Part shown: positions 27,192 to 34,416 of the stretch, piece by piece
How positions within the stretch are numbered: position 1 is the first letter of the stretch
Layout of the letters: every line of letters begins with the position of its first letter
Assembly: GCA_002707365.1 (NCBI GenBank)
Contig: PAMQ01000014.1
Coordinates: 10,638-74,637 of the forward strand
Reading direction: 5' to 3'
Length of the DNA stretch: 64,000 nt
Origin: Trueperaceae bacterium
Lineage (GTDB): Bacteria; Deinococcota; Deinococci; Deinococcales; Trueperaceae
The notes under the pieces: model-generated
Databases searched by the model: none
What the model was told of the DNA's origin: nothing
What the model saw: the letters and a program-made list of their open reading frames with translations, nothing else
Position numbers and translations under genes: made by a program

Positions 27192-27379
27192 TATTTCCCT
27201 CCTTCAGCTATGAGCAGACTAACAGTATTTGCTCACGAGTCTTTCTGATGATTAACGGAGTGGCTAGTCAAATAGCTACGATGTCACAACGCCTTAAACA
27301 CACATTTTTAAACTGCTATAAACCTTTTCGCTGCTGCTCAGACCAGACTCCATACTTGCGGATTACTTATTGGCTTTGT

Positions 27380-27449
27380 GGTTCTCAGCATCATCAATAA
27401 ACACCAAATAGATTGTCAAGATCAAAGCCAGGAAGAATCCCTTAGTTGC
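27380..27449 (-). repeat. Dispersed repeat, copy B
   Basis: On the minus strand this contains CTTGACAATCTATTTGGTGT followed by TTATTGATGATGCTGAGAAC. It matches copy C over 42 bases with about seven differences and copy A over about 55 bases with one gap. It begins immediately after the imuC-like stop. It lies inside a 42-codon frame (27363-27491) that overlaps the end of imuC and ends YLVFIDDAENHKANK with a hydrophobic segment before it. Confidence 0.5.
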
Positions 27450-27450
27450 T

Positions 27451-30400
27451 TCAAGGATAGATACGGTTTGGTATTGGAGGTGATAATGCAAATACCCGAT
27501 CTAGTTTGATGGTGAGTTGGGATGCAGCGTCTACGATCGTGCCCTCAACGACTAGAACTGAGGCGTCTCGGAGAGATGCACGGCTTAATTCCCAGATCTG
27601 GGGATTGATGACGAGTTGACAGCGAACCGGTCCGTCCTCAATAACGAAAAACGCAAAACCCTTTGCGGTTCCTGGTTTTTGGCGACTGATAACGAGGCCA
27701 GCGGTCCGGACGGAACTATTCAGAGCTTGATTTTTTACACTGAGAAGAGGGATGCAGGCAAGTTCACGAAGTTGATCGCGGATTAGGTCGAGCGGGTGCA
27801 TGTCTTTTGTTGAGAAGCCGTAACTTTGGTAGTCCCATACAAATTCCTGGGAGCCGCCCAACTGTTTTAGTGGGGGAAAAGGCGGCAAGCTGGTAAGGAA
27901 ACTGCTTGTCCCTGCTTGCACGGCATTACTTAGTGATATGAGGGTATAGAGGGCTTCCCTGCGTGGGCAAAGATGGTCAAATACGCCAGCCTTAGCAAGG
28001 GCTTGGAGTTCATTGATTGGTAATGCGATACGAGAGTAAAAGGACTCAACGCTTTCGAAGTGACCACCAAGTAAACGCTCAATGACTATTGAGCGTGCTA
28101 ACTCGGTACTAACACTCTTGATAGCACTTAAGGGAGGGCGAATGTATTTGATGCCGTCAATGAGTTCGCAGCGATAATGCACACTACTTTTGTTGATATT
28201 GAGTTTAGCAAAACGAACTCCCCAGTTACGAGCTTCCTGCCGTTTTGTGCTTTGAGACCACATCCCAGGTTCCTCAGTCAGTATTGCGGCGAGGAACTCG
28301 TGCGGATAGTTCACGCGCAACCAACTACTGGCATAGGCATGAATCGCGAATGCCCATGCGTGTGACTCGGCAAAGCCATACCCTTGAAAACTCTTTACTG
28401 CGTCGAAGACTGCGAGAGCGTCTTCCTCAGTCGCGCCTACTGTTCGTTGTGCGCCTTCCAAAAACCGCTTACGTTCTGATTCGATGTTTTCTAGGTCAGC
28501 CCAACCACTAACTTTCTTTCTGAAACGGTCTGCATCTACCCAGTCCATGCCTACAAAATGCACGCAGATACGGAGGACATCTTCCTGGAAGAGCAGCACG
28601 CCATAGGTCTTCTTCAGGATCGGCTCGAGAGAAGGATGAAGATAAGTGACCTTTTCGAGGCCACATCGACGCCGAAGGTAGGGATGGACGCTTCCGGATT
28701 GTATAGGGCCTGGTCTGATCAAGGCGATTTGGTGAGCAAGATCTTGCAGGGTCCTTGCCCTCATGGTTTTGCTTGTGTGCTGCTGACTTGGGCTTTCTAC
28801 TTGGAATAAGCCAAGAGTGTTGCCGCTGCTAATGAGATCCCAGACGGGAGATTCGTCAGGAAGATTTCCTAAGTCCAGCCAAATTCCTTCAGTCCTAAAG
28901 ATTTCCTCACGGGCATGCTCGAGAGCTGACAACATGCGAAGGCCAAGAAGATCTAGTTTGATTAGGCCAAGAGCTTCGGCGTCGTCTTTGTCGAGCTGGA
29001 TTATCTTGATGCCACTGGAACTACGTTCAAGGGGGCTGTAGTAGAACAGTGGTTCCTTACTGAGTACTACTCCGCCTGAGTGCGGAGCAAGGTGACGTGG
29101 GTGCTTTGGTTCCATGTTGCTGAGTAGGTCTACTAGGGCTGCGTTGGCTGGAGAGCTACCGAGTACTTCCTCAAAGATGTTTTCAGCAGCGGCTACTTGG
29201 GGCGGGCGGAGGCCACGAAAATCTCTTCCAAGACTAGTAGTGAGCATATTTCGTAGCTTAGGCGGTATGCCCAGTGAACGGCCCAGGTCTTGGATGGCGA
29301 GCGGAAGGCGGTAGGTAATCTTATTGCAGACCATTGCTTCTGTTGTTTGTCCGAATCGCTCTTCTACCCAAGCAAGAACCTCATCGCGGCGTGAGCTGCT
29401 GATGTCGATATCAACATCAGGCATGGTGCTTTTGCCAGTGTGTAGGAAACGTTCGAATAGCAAGTTGTGCTGTACAGGATCTGTTTGTGTAATGCCGAGT
29501 AAGTAGCAACAGATGCTGGAAGCTGCACTACCCCTGCCTGCTGCAAGTATGCTGCGTTGTCGGCAGTAGTCGGTTACCTCCGCTGCGACAAGAAAGAACT
29601 CGGCAAGGTCGAGAGCTTGGATTGTGAGGAGTTCTTCCAGTAGTTTGGTGCGAGCTAGTTTAAGTTTCTCGCCTGCATATTGGTGTAGCAGCTCTTTGAT
29701 ACAGCGCTGTTCCAGGTGTCGTTGCGGTGTGATTCCGGTGGGAACATGGGCTTTTGGCGGCGCAAGCCTATCAGGCAGTAGGTCGAAGTAGCAAGCTTCC
29801 GCAAGTTGATTTGTGTTCTCAATTGCTTCCGGGAACGGTAGGCGGGTGAAGTAAGAATCAGCCGTATCGATAGCATTTTGATCATTTTGTGGGCGGTTGC
29901 GATTAGCCTGATCGACGGTAATGCCTAAGCGACTGCACATCAGAGCATCGTAGAGGTGGTAGTTGCTAGGGTCGGCATATTTGATTTGTGGTGTGCAGAC
30001 AACGGGTAATTTTTGGCTGATGGCAAAGCGTCGGATGATTCTTGATCTGCGAGAATCCCACTGGTAGTTATCGTGGTAGATCTGGACGAATAACCACTTG
30101 TGAAATCCGCCCTTGAGCTTCTCCAGGACATTTTCGAGAACCCTAAGTTGCCGGGAGATCATCATTTTGCTGATGAGGCCGTTCCTACCACCAGTGAGAA
30201 TTGCAAGGTCAGTAGTGTCTGATAGTACAACTGGTAGAGGGACGTTGCGATCTTCTCGTTCGTGAGCGTGCGTTAAGATTCGGTTTAGATTAGCGTAGCC
30301 GGCTCTGGAGCGCGCGAGTAATACAAGGTCGTAAGTTTCTTGCTCAACCAAGATTGGAACGGTAGCACCAATTAGAGCTCGGACTTTTGCTTTTTTAGCT

Positions 30401-30579
30401 GCAGAGAATAGTTCGACGCCCGCAGTTACGTTGAGATAGTCAGTGATTGCAAGGTAACTGTAGCCCCTTTCTTTAGCTCGGCGAACAAGCCGTGTTGGGC
30501 TGGATGTTCCAAGGCCGAAGCTGAAGTAACTTTGACAATTAAGTAAAGCCGTTAGTCGCCTATGCGGCTGAGGATCCAA
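27451..30579 (-). CDS. imuC: Error-prone DNA polymerase III alpha subunit (DnaE2/ImuC type)
   Basis: C-family polymerase of 1042 residues, shorter than replicative DnaE. The PHP domain is degenerate: the HxH pair near the N-terminus is NCQ and AITDH reads AITDY, so it should lack proofreading. The polymerase core is intact, with GRGSAASS (348-355), the catalytic PDVDID (387-392) and a third Asp in KLDLLGL. An OB domain lies near the C-terminus. Together with ImuB it performs error-prone lesion bypass after DNA damage. It overlaps the DUF6504-like gene by 28 nt and ends the imuB operon. Confidence 0.92.
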   Translation of the reverse strand: MDPQPHRRLTALLNCQSYFSFGLGTSSPTRLVRRAKERGYSYLAITDYLNVTAGVELFSAAKKAKVRALIGATVPILVEQETYDLVLLARSRAGYANLNRILTHAHEREDRNVPLPVVLSDTTDLAILTGGRNGLISKMMISRQLRVLENVLEKLKGGFHKWLFVQIYHDNYQWDSRRSRIIRRFAISQKLPVVCTPQIKYADPSNYHLYDALMCSRLGITVDQANRNRPQNDQNAIDTADSYFTRLPFPEAIENTNQLAEACYFDLLPDRLAPPKAHVPTGITPQRHLEQRCIKELLHQYAGEKLKLARTKLLEELLTIQALDLAEFFLVAAEVTDYCRQRSILAAGRGSAASSICCYLLGITQTDPVQHNLLFERFLHTGKSTMPDVDIDISSSRRDEVLAWVEERFGQTTEAMVCNKITYRLPLAIQDLGRSLGIPPKLRNMLTTSLGRDFRGLRPPQVAAAENIFEEVLGSSPANAALVDLLSNMEPKHPRHLAPHSGGVVLSKEPLFYYSPLERSSSGIKIIQLDKDDAEALGLIKLDLLGLRMLSALEHAREEIFRTEGIWLDLGNLPDESPVWDLISSGNTLGLFQVESPSQQHTSKTMRARTLQDLAHQIALIRPGPIQSGSVHPYLRRRCGLEKVTYLHPSLEPILKKTYGVLLFQEDVLRICVHFVGMDWVDADRFRKKVSGWADLENIESERKRFLEGAQRTVGATEEDALAVFDAVKSFQGYGFAESHAWAFAIHAYASSWLRVNYPHEFLAAILTEEPGMWSQSTKRQEARNWGVRFAKLNINKSSVHYRCELIDGIKYIRPPLSAIKSVSTELARSIVIERLLGGHFESVESFYSRIALPINELQALAKAGVFDHLCPRREALYTLISLSNAVQAGTSSFLTSLPPFPPLKQLGGSQEFVWDYQSYGFSTKDMHPLDLIRDQLRELACIPLLSVKNQALNSSVRTAGLVISRQKPGTAKGFAFFVIEDGPVRCQLVINPQIWELSRASLRDASVLVVEGTIVDAASQLTIKLDRVFALSPPIPNRIYP

Positions 30580-30800
30580 TTACCTGCCTCCTCCCTGAAT
30601 AATTCCAGGATGCTACCGTCAGTTGTTTCAATGAGGAAGTAATATCTATGTATCTCGTTTTTCCACCATTCGCTGCAGTATGTCCAGGTGTCTATGATTC
30701 GCCTGATTTTCCTCGATTTCCCGCGCCACGTGATTCTGGATTGGCTCAATATGCTTTTGTCCAGTTGGGTTACCTCGATATTTTCCATTACTATTTTCAA
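30552..30800 (-). CDS. DUF6504-like small protein of the ImuB/ImuC cassette
   Basis: An 82-residue basic protein: ITWRGKSRKIRRIIDTW, then WWKNEIHRYYFLIETTDG, close to the DUF6504 pattern known to me beside Y-family polymerases of actinobacteria and Deinococcota. It overlaps the end of imuB by 155 nt in another frame and the start of imuC by 28 nt. The recognisable domain begins at residue 23, so at least about 90 nt of the imuB overlap is real unless the imuB end is shifted. The role is unknown; probably a mutasome accessory protein. Confidence 0.7.
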   Translation of the reverse strand: MKIVMENIEVTQLDKSILSQSRITWRGKSRKIRRIIDTWTYCSEWWKNEIHRYYFLIETTDGSILELFREEAGNWILSRIGD

Positions 30801-31965
30801 TGGTTTCCTCCTCTACCGGAGTAGATAGCTTCTGTGCTTTGTTTACGATAGGTTCCAAGCGGTATCGGCGGTTGGGTGCTTGAGAGTAACGATTGGTCCA
30901 CACGAGACGGACGATTCCGCCTGGGAACCTATCTGTCACCATGGTTATAGCGTTGGCTGCTTGTTCTTTCGCGCGCCATAAAGATGGTTGTTCGAGGGTC
31001 ATTTCAAGGGTAGAGAGTCGAAGCTCGATCTCGTCAATACCTACGGGCATGGCGCGCGAGTCTTGTAGTGCTTGTAGAGCTAGTTGGTAAATGTGGCCGG
31101 GAGATGAGGCCGGATGCTTAGACAGTCGGGCGCCAAAAACAGATACACCGCTGAAAGTTGCTCTGATAATGATGCGTCGTGCCGTACGTTTATCAAGTTC
31201 TTTTGCGGCTCTATTAGCTAGGAGTGAGATGACGGGTTCAACCTCGTACATTTCGAAGACTGGGTTCTCGAAACTGTAGCTCTTGATTACTTTCTCTTTC
31301 GGTTGGTATATGGGTATGTCTGTTGTGCTTGGCCCGTGAGTGATTTGTAAGACAACTTTTGCTTCTTGGCCGAGGAAAGCTAATATTTGCTTTTGGGACC
31401 ATTGTTTCAACATTCCGATATGGCTTATTGCGAGAAAGTTGAGGCGTTCGAGAGCACGTTTAGACATGCCTAAGCGTGCGAGAAAATGGATGGGTACATT
31501 GGCAACGAATGATTCTTCGGTGTCAGCACTAAGGTTTCGATAAGAACCTGGGGTGCAAGTTGTGGCAGCAAGGTGGGAAAGTTCAAGCGATGTGGCAACT
31601 CCGACCTGCAGAATATGTGTTGTGGCCAGTTCTGACGCTTCTGTAGGAGTGATTTTGAGATGTACAATGCCGATTTTAGGAGTAAAGAGCCATGGCGTAA
31701 TCTCGTATAGCTCCTCTATAAAGGCTTCCCAGTGCACCATTAAGTCTTCGTCGTTGATGTGCACTTCCTGTAGTTTGGCGTGTTGCTGGAGCGCTCCTTG
31801 TAGTGGCATATTTTCGGTGATTCCTGCTTGAGCAGCTGCTGTGTTTCCATGAACTACGCGGTTGTTACGGCAGAAGATAGATGGTAGATCGGGCTTGGTT
31901 AGCCCTTTACGATTTGAGAGCCATATGGGAAAACTATTGAAGTAAATGGTTGCGATATTCAGCAT
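30646..31965 (-). CDS. imuB: ImuB-like Y-family polymerase homologue, non-catalytic
   Basis: A 439-residue Y-family polymerase-like protein that lacks the catalytic Asp/Glu residues (the first palm strand reads ATIYFNSFPIWLS instead of containing DxD), as in ImuB, the adaptor linking ImuC to the beta clamp. A helix-hairpin-helix region is seen around ISHIGMLKQWSQKQILAFL. The last 50 residues are encoded in the overlap with the next gene and may not belong to the conserved protein. No ImuA/SulA-like gene is adjacent. An inverted repeat lies upstream at 31995-32018. Confidence 0.82.
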   Translation of the reverse strand: MLNIATIYFNSFPIWLSNRKGLTKPDLPSIFCRNNRVVHGNTAAAQAGITENMPLQGALQQHAKLQEVHINDEDLMVHWEAFIEELYEITPWLFTPKIGIVHLKITPTEASELATTHILQVGVATSLELSHLAATTCTPGSYRNLSADTEESFVANVPIHFLARLGMSKRALERLNFLAISHIGMLKQWSQKQILAFLGQEAKVVLQITHGPSTTDIPIYQPKEKVIKSYSFENPVFEMYEVEPVISLLANRAAKELDKRTARRIIIRATFSGVSVFGARLSKHPASSPGHIYQLALQALQDSRAMPVGIDEIELRLSTLEMTLEQPSLWRAKEQAANAITMVTDRFPGGIVRLVWTNRYSQAPNRRYRLEPIVNKAQKLSTPVEEETIENSNGKYRGNPTGQKHIEPIQNHVAREIEENQANHRHLDILQRMVEKRDT

Positions 31966-31994
31966 GGAAGCGTGCTAGGGTCGAGAAGACGTAA

Positions 31995-32018
31995 ACAGCA
32001 GCTGCACGTTGTTGCTGT
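31995..32018. promoter_or_regulatory. Inverted repeat upstream of imuB, candidate operator
   Basis: ACAGCAGC and GTTGCTGT form 8-base arms with one mismatch around an 8-base spacer, 30-53 nt upstream of the imuB start. Damage-inducible control is expected for this operon, but the site does not match the LexA boxes I know exactly. Confidence 0.35.
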
Positions 32019-32318
32019 AGCGTCAGGACGTGGGGTGGGTGCATGGGCCTGGCTGGGCTAGTTGCGCCCACCCCCTTAACTAGGCTAGTAGATTTAAATG
32101 GACGGTTCTTAATTCAATGGACACCACCTCTACCTTAATAATTAAGGCATATAGGTTTAAGGATAGAGAATGCTGATTATTATGTCAAGAGCTTCGTACG
32201 ATTAATACACTACTGTCCTCAGGAGGATTATGGGGAAGGGGTGATAACACAAAAGCTTAAATTACTCGCAATATTTTGCCAGAAATGCGGAGGCGTGAGG
32301 GTCTGATATAACGCTCTA
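32019..32318. other. Intergenic region between imuB and a lipoprotein gene
   Basis: Divergent promoter region with no gene seen. A GC-rich stem-loop occupies 32032-32074 (11-bp arms GGGGTGGGTGC / GCGCCCACCCC with one G-U pair, 21-base loop). No U-run follows it on either strand. The rest is AT-rich and unremarkable until repeat copy C. Confidence 0.45.
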
Positions 32319-32360
32319 CTTGACAACGTGTTGGTGTTTGTTGATGATGCACAGAACCAT
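32319..32360 (+). repeat. Dispersed repeat, copy C
   Basis: CTTGACAACGTGTTGGTGTT followed by TGTTGATGATGCACAGAACC, the plus-strand copy of the repeat found on the minus strand at 16883-16935 and 27380-27449. It overlaps the start of the lipoprotein gene, whose frame differs from the LVFVDDA frame shared by the copies. Confidence 0.5.
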
Positions 32361-32772
32361 GCAGTTATTAACTATTTTTGTTGTTGTGTTGTTTTTAGGT
32401 GTTGCTTGCGGTCAGGAAGTCCTCATAGAGGGATTCGTTGCACAGTGCTTAGGTGAGCACTCCTCTACGGATACTTCAGTGAAGACTGCGGGTTCATCAG
32501 GTTTCAGCCTTCTCAGGGTTGACTACCGAACAAAGAGCAGCGGAGATATAGAGGTATACGGAAGAATTAGGAATGATAATACTAGAGCTTTGACCGTAAA
32601 GGTAGAAGTGATGTTACGGGATGCGAATGGCCACCTGATTGATAGTGCCTTCTTTTGGGTGAGTACTAGTAACATTATGGCAGGAAGCACGATGGGGTTT
32701 TCCTGGTTGTTTGACCCCTATAAGAATTTGTCTAGCGTAGACGTCAGTATTATCGACATTCACGAGTGGTGA
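32344..32772 (+). CDS. Putative lipoprotein of unknown function
   Basis: 142-residue protein with a lipoprotein signal: charged start (MMHRTMQ), hydrophobic stretch and lipobox LGVAC (Cys22). The mature part is beta-rich and resembles FxLYD-type domains (DIEVYGRIRNDNTRALTVKV, then VMLRDANGHLIDS), which are common in small surface proteins. ATG starts at 32344, 32347 and 32359 all precede the signal; the first gives the best charged n-region. Followed 42 nt later by a zinc-ribbon membrane protein, likely in the same transcript. Confidence 0.65.
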   Translation: MMHRTMQLLTIFVVVLFLGVACGQEVLIEGFVAQCLGEHSSTDTSVKTAGSSGFSLLRVDYRTKSSGDIEVYGRIRNDNTRALTVKVEVMLRDANGHLIDSAFFWVSTSNIMAGSTMGFSWLFDPYKNLSSVDVSIIDIHEW

Positions 32773-32813
32773 ATATACTAATCTGGGTTGTCTTGCTCTG
32801 GTAAGGAGGGTTA

Positions 32814-33056
32814 ATGCAACGAACGTCGATAGTGTTATTAGCTAGCTTGTTTTGTTTGATTTTGTCGTACTTTGCAAAGAATTGGGCACTCTCTTGGACA
32901 TTGATATTCCTTGGTTTTGTTGGGGGCTTTGTGTTGATGATCTGGAGGGTTCGGAAAAACATTAAGTCCTGGTTAGGTAAATGTCCTAACTGTGAGAAGA
33001 TCGTCCGCATAGATGCTAAATTTTGTCGTTACTGTAGTATGAAAATTTTACTATAA
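32814..33056 (+). CDS. Small membrane protein with C-terminal zinc ribbon
   Basis: An 80-residue protein with two hydrophobic segments (about 5-22 and 25-42) and the ribbon CPNC...CRYC (residues 59-75). Same architecture as the protein at 8533-8799; both place ID/VDA before the second Cys pair (RIDAKFCRYC and LVDANVCRYC). An AAGGAGG site precedes the ATG. Function unknown; the preceding lipoprotein gene suggests an envelope role. Confidence 0.7.
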   Translation: MQRTSIVLLASLFCLILSYFAKNWALSWTLIFLGFVGGFVLMIWRVRKNIKSWLGKCPNCEKIVRIDAKFCRYCSMKILL

Positions 33057-33465
33057 AGTAAGTGAATTGATTCAGGTCTCTATCAAGAATTGTTGAGTGA
33101 AGTAAGGGCACAGTTTTTAGTTAAAAGGAGTCTACCTATATAGCAAGCATAACTGAAAATTGCAAGACATGGCTCAAATATTCCCTGGTTGGTTGCCGGT
33201 ACAATTTAGACTTAATAAACTTTTTCTAGCAGTGGTCTTAATTTTAGCAATACGTTTTTAACCAGTTAGCGTCTTCCAGATAACGGTATTTATATCTTTT
33301 CTTCACGTCTTGAAATACTCCCAAATGACACCCGTAAGCTAGTAATAAGCGACTCCTAATTACACTCGTTAGTTTGCAAGATTATTACGGCTTTGTTGAA
33401 ACTGTTGGGGGGTTAGTCGTCAGCCTTAGGATTAACAGGCGAGTGAAGAAGTCAATCAAAAACCG
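33057..33465. other. Intergenic region between a zinc-ribbon gene and xth
   Basis: AT-rich, no gene seen on either strand. Near its end lies the second copy of the 27-bp dispersed sequence (33409-33435). The genes on both sides converge, so terminators are expected here, but no clean stem with a U-run was found. Confidence 0.5.
33409..33435. repeat. 27-bp dispersed sequence, copy 2 of 2
   Basis: GGGGTTAGTCGTCAGCCTTA followed by GGATTAA, 24 of 27 bases identical to 6622-6648. Lies 31 nt past the xth stop on the 3' side of that minus-strand gene. Confidence 0.4.
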
Positions 33466-34230
33466 TTATCTGATTTCCAGTATAACTGGAGCGTGGTCGC
33501 TAGCTGTAAGACCTTCCTTCTTTTTGCGATATTCTCGGTCAATCCACGCGTTAGTGGTGTCGTTCGAGACCTCGTCTGTTCCGAGAATCAAGTCGATGCG
33601 TAAACCACGATTAAAGCGAAAAGCTCCACCACGGTAATCCCACCACGAGAAATCTCTGTTCGTAGGGTATAACTCTCTGAACGAATCGTTCAGTCCCAAC
33701 TTAAGTAGTCGGGTAAGTCTTGCGCGTTCCTCTGATGTGTGGAAAATTACTTCGTTATTGTCATCAGCAAGATGACTGTCTAGATCCGAATGTACAATAT
33801 TAAAATCACCCATAATAATTTGTCTGTTGGCAAGCGATTGGCTAGATTCAATTAACGAGTCAAACCACTCTAACTTCCTAGCGTAATCTGCGTGATCTAG
33901 ACTTTTTCCATTTGGGCAGTACAGATTGGTGACTCGAATACCCAGCGTGTCAGCTACTATTCGCCGACTCCCGAACATATCCTGACCAGAAAGGCCAATT
34001 TCCACCACGTCGATAGGCCCTTTGGATAAGACGGCAACGCCATTCCAAGCTTTCTGGCCATACGCGACAGCTTGGTAACCGAGATCTGAAAATTCATCAA
34101 ATGGGAATACTTCTTCTTCCATCTTTAGTTCATGTAAACCAACAATGTCTGGTTTCCGGTCCGTAAGCCAGATCTTCAGGAAGTCAAGTCTTGCCCTTAA
34201 GCCATTTATGTTCCAGCTTGCGATCTTCAC
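33466..34230 (-). CDS. xth: Exodeoxyribonuclease III / AP endonuclease
   Basis: EEP-fold nuclease of 254 residues that cleaves at abasic sites and trims 3' blocked ends in base excision repair. WNINGLRAR, a metal-binding Glu in LHELKM (usual LQETK), GDFNIVHSDLD, a Trp-rich WWDYRGG and SDHAPV with the catalytic His are all present. The start is GTG with AGGAGG six bases before it. Alone on the minus strand. Confidence 0.92.
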   Translation of the reverse strand: MKIASWNINGLRARLDFLKIWLTDRKPDIVGLHELKMEEEVFPFDEFSDLGYQAVAYGQKAWNGVAVLSKGPIDVVEIGLSGQDMFGSRRIVADTLGIRVTNLYCPNGKSLDHADYARKLEWFDSLIESSQSLANRQIIMGDFNIVHSDLDSHLADDNNEVIFHTSEERARLTRLLKLGLNDSFRELYPTNRDFSWWDYRGGAFRFNRGLRIDLILGTDEVSNDTTNAWIDREYRKKKEGLTASDHAPVILEIR

Positions 34231-34416
34231 GGAGTCCTCCTAAAGATACCTCTCGTATGTTGATTGTTTTGCGATTGCATTAGTCTAAGGAGAATCTAGA
34301 TCATTGAGACCATGCGAGTTAACGTGTGCAACTCAATTGTGAAAAATGCGAGAGGCCAAACATCAGGCTATTATCATTTACCCCACCGGGCTAGTTCCTG
34401 TAAAAGGACTTTTCGC

